A stretch of DNA of 64,000 nt from positions 301,353 through 365,352 of the forward strand of contig NW_025892684.1 of assembly GCF_002878395.1 (NCBI RefSeq). Reading direction: 5' to 3'. The notes under the pieces were generated by a model. It was not told the origin of the DNA, searched no databases, and worked only from the letters and a program-made list of their open reading frames with translations. Of the stretch, positions 56,301 through 64,000 are shown one piece after another. Within the stretch, counting starts at the first letter, position 1. Each line of letters starts with the position of its first letter. The DNA comes from Capsicum annuum. Taxonomy: Eukaryota > Streptophyta > Magnoliopsida > Solanales > Solanaceae. The position numbers and the translations under genes are program-made.

Positions 56301-58271
56301 CCAACAAACTGTCCCAGGCCCTATCCACATGAAACGGACAGCCATGAATAAAATCATGTGCTGGACTAGACTTAACAGAAAACAAACTAGCACAACCAAA
56401 ATTGAAACGAAACGACGCCTCATATTTTCATACCCATGAACTTGTATGCAAACAAATGTAATAAAATCAGACCGAAATGCTCGTTTATGGGACCAAAATG
56501 CAACAACAAACAATATTACTTCAAGATCAGTTTTACAGAATTAGAGTAGATGAAGGGAAAAACTATCAAGAAAAGAACAAAAAGGAGGTGGGTTCGCACC
56601 TTGTATTGTGCAGCAAACTCGGGCTTCTTGTCGAGTATTCCGGCCGCCAAATCTCGAATTTCAGGGCTCGATCAAACACTAAAATTAAGATAAGAAACCA
56701 ACAACCCTTTTTGTGACTTTTCTAGTGAAACTTTTTTGAATGTATTCCGATTTTCCTTTAATCTCCAACTTGTTTTTGATGATGGCGATTTTGGGGGCTA
56801 TTTATAGCCAAAATCCGAACTCCATAGTCCGGATTTGAAGCACATTTCTATGGATATGAGATTTGAATTTAAAATTATGACATTCATCTGCAAAAATTTC
56901 AGCTTTTATCAGGCTTTAGCTGTGAATCCTCAGAAAGTTTCATTTTTGCACAAATTAGGGACTGATTTTCCTTTATTCTTGGCGATTTACTGGCTTGAGG
57001 TGATAAAAATGGAAGATTCGTGTGGGTAGGTGAGGTGATAAAAATGGAAGATTCGCGTGGGTAGGTGGCAGACGGTGGCCAGCTATGGAGATCTTAAGGT
57101 TTCTCATTCGGGGTGGACGGAGAGGAGGAAGGAGGAGAAGGGAAAGGGGTGGCCGGTTTTCATGGTGTTTTTGAGAAAAGAGGGATAGTGACTATATGAT
57201 GGTTGCACTGTGGGAAAGGTTGATTGAGACTATACTGTGCTTTGTACGGATGCATATTTTGATGAGTTGGGATTCGTGAAATCATGTCTTGGCATCTGTT
57301 TTATTGACCATAATTTATACCGTCCGATTAATTGATCGGACGGTTTGGGCTTAATATAAGAATAAAAAATATTTTATATATATGTGTGTACGTGGATGAA
57401 TATATGAAAATCTCAAATTAAAATTGATTATTTTTTATCGATCCGATCATTTAATCAGGCAGATTAAACTTAATAATAATAATAGAATAGATAGATGAAT
57501 AAATAAAGAAAAATAATTCAATATATATAGAGTATATATATATAAATTATAAATTTGAAAATTTTAGGTTTTTGGGTTAAAATTGCAGTGACGAGCTAGA
57601 TTGATCGGTGTCTGTTGGATGAAAAAGGCAAAACAGATATGGATATTGGATTGAATTTTGGGCATCTGGCTGAAATTCATAAAACAAAAGTTGGGTTTGA
57701 GTGAAAAAAATGAAATCGGATAATTGTTATCCCGAATGCTTTTTCTTTTTGCCGGAATTAAATTTATCGATACTCCCTGATATCCTAAAAGTCATTTTTA
57801 GTTTAACATATATAAATTACAGACATAACTTGCATGAGCAATCAATTTGATATTCCTTTTTTTTGTGATTTAATATTAACAATATATATGTGTGTGTAAA
57901 AATAAGAATGTAATAAAATATACGTAAAAATTAGGAAAATAATAAAAATATGTATATTTAAAAAGATATATTTTATGTAATAAAATATACATATATGGTC
58001 ACAATATTACCCCAAAAATAAAGTTAGAAAAGATGTGAATGCAAATACCAAAATATATATATATATTTTCATTCGTTAAAATATTTAATTATATTTAATT
58101 AATTATTTCCTATTATGATGGAAAAATGAATTCCCCTTTTATTAAAATTTCTAGAAATAGAAACAGAAATATGAATCTTATTTTTTATTTATTTTTTAAA
58201 AATTATTTAGGACCGAGGAGCATCAGAAAAGTAATTCCGAAAAAAGGGCGAGCCAAAATTAGGTGTCAACA
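53396..58271 (+). mobile_element. Solo LTR of an Ogre-type gypsy element (4.9 kb)
   Basis: TGTCGAGCCC...GGTGTCAACA with a perfect target duplication TTACT (53391-53395 and 58272-58276). The phrases AGAGTCGCCACCTAACTTTT and GAAGGTGTTAGGCACCCCTC near the start and CAAAATTAGGTGTCAACA at the end are typical of Ogre LTRs in Solanaceae. No coding domain. It contains AAT/ATA microsatellites (54086-54165), a run of ~50 bp CTGCATTTT...CTCAAAA units (about 54590-55060), a 34 bp tandem duplication (about 56998-57064) and a perfect palindrome CCGTCCGAT...ATCGGACGG near 57321. Confidence 0.85.
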
Positions 58272-58900
58272 TTACTAAGTTAACTCAAAAAAAGGTGAAA
58301 TTTTTGTGGTCGGACTCTTGTGAGGATATTTTTGAGAAGTTAAAAGAAAAGTTGACTACTACTCCTGTTTTGACTCTTTCGAAGGGTACCGAAGGTTTTG
58401 TTGTATACTGTGATGCGTCCCGAGTGGGACTTGGGTGTGTTCTTATGCAGCATGGTAAGTTGGTGGCTTATGCATCTAGGCAGTTAAAGGTGCATGAGCG
58501 AAACTACCCTACTCATGACTTGGAATTAGCAACTGTGGTCTTTGCACTTAAGATTTGGCGTCACTATCTTTATGGGGTGCATGTCGATATTTTCACTGAC
58601 CGCGAGAGTTTACAATATATTTTCTCGCAAAATAATTAAATCTCAGGCAGAGGTGGTGGTTGGAACTTTTAAAAGACTATGACATGAGCCTACACTATCA
58701 CCCGGGTAAGGCAAATATTGTAGCTGATGCCCTCAGCAGATTGTCCATGGGCAGTCTTCTCATGTTGAGGAAGGGAAGACGGAGATGGTGAAAGATATTC
58801 ACTGGCTTACAAATCTAGTGGTACGACTCTTGGATTCTAAAAGATGGGGGAATGGTTGTTCATAAGATAGCTAAATCTTCCCTTTGTACAGAAGTTAAAG
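58272..58900 (+). pseudogene. RNase H of gypsy-3, 3' side of the solo LTR
   Basis: It resumes with [20 protein letters not shown], then [20 protein letters not shown] (catalytic Asp present), [40 protein letters not shown] and [20 protein letters not shown]. Stop at 58637. Then a shifted LHYHPGKANIVADALSR (about 58690-58740). Confidence 0.85.
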
Positions 58901-60340
58901 AAATGCAGGTTGAGGATCATATCTTGATACAAATCAAGAAAGATGTGGGTCAACAGAAAGTGATGTCATTTGATATCGGTGGTGATGGTATTTTGAGATA
59001 CCAGGGTAGGTTGTATGTGCCAGATGTAGATGGTCTGAGGAAGAGGATCCTTGACGAAGCGCACATGTCGAGGTATGCTGTTAACTCTGGCTCTACTAAG
59101 ATGTATTAGGATTCGAAAACCATTTATTGGTGGAATAATATGAAGCGTGATGTGGCTAACTATGTTGCCAAGTGTTTGAATTGTCAATAAGTTAAAGTGG
59201 AACATTTGAGGCCAGACGGTTCTTCTCAAGAGATAGCTTTGTCTTTGTGGAAGTGGGAGATGATTAATATGGACTTCATTACAGAACTTCCGAGGTCCCA
59301 AAACCAGTTTAATTCCATTTGGGTGATTGTGGATCGGCTGAACAAGTCAGCTCACTTTCTACCTGTCAGGACAAATTATTCGGGAGAGGATTATGCCAAG
59401 CTGTTCATTGCAGAAATAGTTTATTTGCATGGGGCACCTGTTTCCATCATATCTGACAGAGGTACACAGTTTTCTTCATAGTTTTGGAGATCGTTTCAAA
59501 AGGGTTTAGGTACCTAAGTGAATTAGAGCATGACTTTTCACCCTCAGATAAATGGCCAAGCTGAGCGCACCATCCAGACCATTAAGGATATGTTGAGGGC
59601 CTGCGTGATTGATTTTAAAGGTAGTTGGGTAGAGCACTTGCCATTAATAAAGTTTGCATATAATAATAGCTATCATGCCAGTATTAAGATGGCTCCGTTT
59701 GAGGCCTTGAATGGGAGGAGATGTAGGTCACCTATAGGGTGGTATGAAGTGGGCGAGACCTAGTTGTTCGGGCTTGGCCTTGTTCATCAGGCGATGGAGG
59801 ATGTGAAAATTATTAGAGAACGACTCAATACAGCTCAGAGTCGCTAGAATTCTAATACTAATATAAGGAGAAGAGATTTAGAGTTTGAGGTTGGTGATTG
59901 GGTATTTCTTAAAGTCTCTCCTATGAAGGGAATCATGCGATTCGAGAAGAAAGGTAAGCTGAGTCCTCGCTATATAGGACCATACCAGATTGTGAGAAGG
60001 TTAGGTGGAGTTGCGTATGAGTTAGAGTTGCCTACAAGTTTGGGTTCCGTTCATCTGGTATTTCACATATCCATGTTGAAAAAGTATATTGGGGATCGTT
60101 AATTAGTATTGCCTATTGAAAAAATCAAAGTGACAGACTCCTTATCCTATGAAAAAGAGCCTGTAGAGATTTTGGATTGCCAAGTTAGAAGATTGAGGAA
60201 GAAAGAGATAGCCTCAGTTAAAGTATGGTGGAGAAACCAGAAAATTAAAGAAGGGACTTGGGAATCAAAAGTCAACATGAGAACTAGATACCCAAACCTT
60301 TTTTATCCAATGGATGACGAAATAGAAGGTACAACCCTTG
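58900..60340 (+). pseudogene. Integrase and chromodomain-like C-terminus of gypsy-3
   Basis: Zinc region: HMSRYAVNSGSTKMY, where the second histidine (usually IHPGSTKMY) is asparagine; the CXXC (CLNC) is present. Core: all three catalytic residues are visible in WEMINMDFITELP, SIISDRGTQFSS and [20 protein letters not shown]. Then [60 protein letters not shown], and the tail PVEILDCQVRRLRKKEIASV and KEGTWESKVNMRTRYPNLFY, like Tekay-type chromoviruses. At least five stops (for example 59109, 59190, 59479). Confidence 0.87.
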
Positions 60341-60432
60341 CTTTATTCTTTTTATGCCTTAGTATGCTTGAAATTATGCTTGTCTGTATCCCGTGTCAAC
60401 ACTCAGGGACGAATGTTTCCAAAGGGGGATAT

Positions 60433-62544
60433 TGTAATGCCCCCAACTTTTCCTAGCTAAATTTTGTCCCTAAAGTGTCAAGATTTATCTTCTAGAAAGA
60501 TTTACACTTATTTCCCTATTTAATTCTATATATTTCAACTTTTCATTACGTAGATTACTAAATAAGCTTTCCTTCGATATAAGATTCGTCCAAAACGGAC
60601 ACTCGGTGAAGAAGTTATGGCTATTTTATGTGCTAGTCGTAAAACATCATCATTTTGGTGTTTAGCGCATCACGGAGATGGTTTAATTAGAAATTGTCAA
60701 ATTTTAGTGGGACCTCGCGATAGTTGCGCATCGTAGAGGATCCTAATTTCATATTCATCAATTTCCAGCGAGCCACCGCAATAGTGGCACGTAGCGGTGG
60801 CCTATAAAATCGGGTACCAGTTATATTTTTACTCCGTCTCATTAAGGGTAAAATAGTACTTCTCCAACCCCTTATCATCTCTAACATGGGATTTAATTCC
60901 AAGAATACCAAAGTAAGATTATTTTCATTCAAATCTCTCAAGAAACTCCATTAGGGTTTCAAACTAAAAATCATCGTAAATCAAGATTCAACCGTGAGTT
61001 TTTGAAGATAATTAGAGATTTGGAATCCCCAATCTATAAGCTTCAAGAATCATTCATTATTCTTCAAAATAGAGGTACGTGGGGTTTATCCTAAAAACCC
61101 ACATGGGCTTGAAATTATTAAAGCATGATTTAAAGGTTTTGATGCATGTATTTTATGGGGGTTTTGAAAACTATATTATTGATTATGCTTTTCGGAAGTT
61201 TCAATGCTACTCTTGCTTTGTCCTTGGGTCTTTTCCCCTAAATTGATTTACATATATATGTATATGTATGAATTTGACATTTAAGATTGTTGAGAGCATA
61301 AATTATGAACTCCCTCTCTTGTATTAATTTAAAGAATTATGGTTTTGTGATTTGAAAGATATTTTTATTATATCCTAGCATTTAAACATGATTTGAAATT
61401 GTTGAGAGGGTGTTTCTTGATATCAATATGTTCTTGTGCGTATGAGAAAGAATTGCAAGTGTTTACATGAGGATTGACAAGGAAAAGATTTATTGAATTG
61501 AATTATTGAAATGTTGGTCTCAAAACTTGTGTTTTGAATACAGAGATTTATGATAGACTAATAATGACTCAGATATGTGACTTGCAAGTCAATGATGTGA
61601 CGATACCATATGTATTTATGCCATAAAGGATTATGTTTTTAGAGCATGTTTTCAGAGTATGTTTTCAGAGACTGCATGTTTTGATAGAGTTTTAAGAAGG
61701 AGCTTAAAGAGTGTTAGGTGGTTACCCGAAGATGGCACGAGTTCAAGCAAATCTTAGCCCAAAACCGTATTTGCCGATACGGGTAGATTATTATTGTACG
61801 TTGGCAATGGTTGTGTGGCGTAGTAGATTCAGAGACTCCGACCCTTGAGGCACACTTGGGTTGAGGGCTTCACTGCTGAGTTAATGGCAGTTTCCATATA
61901 GCCTATGGAATTTTTCAGAGTTGTACGGTATACCACCTAGCGCAAAAGTAACACAGATTTCTTAGAATTGTGATAATTTTTACAGAGTCTTTAAAATGCC
62001 TATGTGAATTCTTACTATATGATATACTCATGAACTGTTTTAAATTGCTCTTATATTTGTTGGATACTAAATGATTATTTTGTATATGCTCTACGTACCA
62101 GTACATCTGTATTGACCCCCTCCTCTCCCAACCTCTCAGCTTCTGAGGCACAGTCTAGGGTTTAGATAAGCAGTAGATAATTCAGACAGCTGATCAGATT
62201 AGGCAACGGTGAGCCTTCTCTATTCCAGAAGGCCTGTCTTCTCAGATTATGTCACTTATTTCAGATTTGGTCTACTGGAGGCCTTGTCCCAGTTTCAGAC
62301 AATTGTCAGATTTTCATGTAGTAGAGATTTTTTAGACTAAGTCAGATGTTATTTAGATGTATTTGATTTACAGTTTCTATACTTATGTTGAATTCAGAGT
62401 TGACCATGTTTCTGTAGCAGATTATGTTTCCGCATCTTTTTTGTTATATGAATGTTGTGTTTAATTACCAGATAGAGAAGGGCGTTCCGATCCGTCATGG
62501 ATCGAGATGTCCATCACGGCCAGGCCCTAGTTCGGGTCATGAAA
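60433..62544 (+). repeat. Second LTR of gypsy-3
   Basis: 2112 bp, TGTAATGCCCC...GGGTCATGAAA. Its last bases differ from GTGACA. It is directly followed by AACTTGGTATCAGAGCACGG, another primer-binding site. Confidence 0.86.
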
Positions 62545-63431
62545 AACTTGGTATCAGAGCACGGTTCATGGTCTCAGGGTGTCTGCCAAATCACGTCGGG
62601 TAGAGTCTTATTTATGGGTGTGTAGCATGCCACACTTATAAGCAAGGGGCTGCTAGGTGTTTAGGAATGTTTCTCTTCCTTGTGATTTAGTTCGTGCTTT
62701 AGAGTCTAATCTGTCCCCTAATCAATGATCTCTTGCTTTTCATAGAGCCAACTATGCCTCCCTATCGCACTAACGTTAATGCTCAGGATGATGAAGTCCA
62801 TCCCACCCATGGGATGTGGACCCGTAGCAGAGGTCATACCCCAGAACTTGTTCCTACTTTGGGAGTACCTCCTGTACCTACCAGCTCTCCCAGAGCTCCA
62901 GGACGGGGGCCAATCGCTCTCGGCCTTGTCAAAGAAAGGTATCTAATATTGAATTCAGACAGTCTATTCACATGCTTACACAGCTGGTAACCACACAGAC
63001 TCAGAGGTCGGAGGATATGGGGTCGGCATCTATTACTTCTGAAGTTACTAGAGTGGGCCAGTTCATTAGAATTAACCCGCCCAAGTTCACTGGTGTTAAG
63101 GTAAAAGAGGACCCGTAGGAGTTCGTAGAAAAAATGTAGAATAATTTCAAAGTAATGCATGTTGATCAGGTGGAAGGTGTTGAGCTAGCAACATACCAGC
63201 TAAAGGATGTAGCAAACCAATGGTACAACGAGTTGGAAGATATGAAGGGTGACAATGCTGAGCCTACAGTTTGGAATGAGTTCGTAGAAGCATTTCTTGA
63301 CTGATTATTTCCTATGGAGCTTAGGAAAGCTAAAGAATAGGATTTCATAAACCTTATGAATGGTAATATAAGTGTTCAGGAGTATACTTTAAAGTTTAAT
63401 TAGCTATCCTGTTATGCCCCTAAGATGATGA
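62545..63431 (+). pseudogene. Second gypsy-3-type internal region: PBS and truncated gag
   Basis: PBS at 62549-62560. Gag ATG at 62754 (MPPYRTNVNAQDDEV). TPELVPTLGVPPVPTS and a shifted NIEFRQSIHMLTQLVT follow, then the gag core with stops (DVANQWYNELED, LDXLFPMELRKAKE). It parallels 50709-51390 and is cut at about 63431 by the next element. Confidence 0.83.
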
Positions 63432-64000
63432 TGATAGGCGAAATTACGCGCCTATATCAATATATTTTGCCCATATTTTAGCCTAGTTTCGAGAACTAAT
63501 TATCTATTTCGTACACTTTTAGTCCTTTTTCCTGTAAATGAGCTAACAAATGTGATTAGGAAAGTTTCAGGTATAAATGATGCAAAATACAGCAATTTAT
63601 GGCTTACTTGACGCAAAAGAAAGCTCACAAACGAGATGGAAAGGAGCTGGACGCATAAAGGACTAAATCTGCTGCATGGAAAATCTGTCCCGGGCTAAAA
63701 CAGCATTTCTGAAGACTTTGGGACTTACAGACACAAAGCTGGATTTTTGCCATAATACATTAACCTAGTGCAATTAGGTTATGTGTTTCATCATTCTATT
63801 TGGATTATAATTTTGTAACCTTACCCTAGTACAATTGGGTCAAGGATTTCATTAGTATATTAGGATTTGGTTATTTATTTTATTAGTTGAGTAGGAGTAG
63901 GATAGGAGTATTATAAATACCCTATCATGTTAGAGATTTTAAAAAGGGGGAGAGGAGACATTCTGACAATTCATTCATCTCCTTACAATTAAGACATCTT
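63432..64000 (+). mobile_element. Probable 5' end of a further LTR element
   Basis: The gag frame breaks at TGATAGGCGAAATTACGCGCC, which starts with TG and is unrelated to gypsy-3. A TATA-like TATAAATA lies at 63912-63919 and a purine run at 63941-63959. The other end is outside the window, so family and type are unknown. Confidence 0.4.

Larger units (their letters stand above)
48428..62544 (+). mobile_element. Ty3/gypsy chromovirus-like element (gypsy-3), split by a solo LTR
   Basis: LTRs at 48428-50499 and 60433-62544 (TGTAACGCCCC...GTCGTGACA). Primer-binding site TGGTATCAGAGC at 50504-50515. Polypurine tract AAAGGGGGATA at 60421-60431. Order gag, protease, RT, RNase H, integrase, C-terminal chromodomain-like tail, as in plant chromoviruses. 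Stops and lost residues throughout. An Ogre-type solo LTR (53396-58271) interrupts the region just before RNase H. After the second LTR a second internal region starts at once. Confidence 0.88.

Noticed and set aside
53806..56716. Several 60-80 codon ORFs within 53806-56716
   Set aside because: They fall in an LTR, are AT-rich and lack any recognisable domain.

Overview
The window is plant nuclear DNA, most likely from a Solanaceae genome (Solanum-like). The evidence is a tobacco-N-type TIR immune receptor gene, Solanaceae-type SINEs, a ~5 kb Ogre-type LTR, CAA/TTG-rich retroelement leaders and a dense nest of Ty1/copia and Ty3/gypsy elements. There is no bacterial-style operon, CRISPR array, rRNA or convincing tRNA gene. 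Almost all coding capacity is retrotransposon or retrotransposon remnant, and nearly every copy carries stops, frameshifts or lost catalytic residues.

Left part (1-20000): one host gene on the minus strand, exploded by transposons. Exon 1 (TIR domain) starts at 19999 and is cut in two by a 4.6 kb copia element (copia-2, 15099-19677, TSD TCCAC/TCTAC). Its end is at 14935 with a GT donor. A 14.8 kb intron follows, down to an AG acceptor at 135-134, and exon 2 continues in the same frame from 133 to the window edge. The intron holds a palindromic MITE. Inside the MITE sits a Tork/Tnt1-like copia (copia-1, 656-14769, TSD GTCTA/GTTTA). Inside the primer-binding-site region of that copia sit two related non-autonomous LTR elements in opposite orientation (A, 1023-5536, minus; B, 5549-11259, plus), each with its own TSD.

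Middle (20000-26277): AT-rich sequence upstream of the receptor gene. It contains a small foldback element, two more copies of the palindromic MITE (one invaded by a tRNA-derived SINE), an AT-rich tandem array and one unassigned ORF.

Right-middle (26278-42170): a minus-strand Sirevirus-like copia (copia-3) with an env-like ORF downstream of pol. Its 3' LTR is split by a 2.9 kb solo LTR (TSD ATGAT). Its RNase H region is split by a third non-autonomous element (C, 32458-36820), and its gag-to-integrase segment is triplicated in tandem (~1.0 kb units).

Right (42171-64000): gypsy elements nested in one another. Gypsy-1 (minus) is interrupted by gypsy-2 (minus). Gypsy-2's second LTR is interrupted by gypsy-3 (plus, chromovirus-like). 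Gypsy-3 is split inside RNase H by a 4.9 kb Ogre-type solo LTR (TSD TTACT). Gypsy-3 runs LTR-internal-LTR-internal, so its second internal region starts again at 62545 and is cut at about 63432 by another LTR-like sequence.

The best candidates for something undescribed are the family of elements A, B and C, which share a conserved accessory ORF in place of reverse transcriptase and integrase, and the receptor gene whose exon-intron structure can still be read through four layers of insertion. All coordinates of LTR ends and TSDs come from reading the sequence by eye. Family names rest on motif recognition, not database searches.
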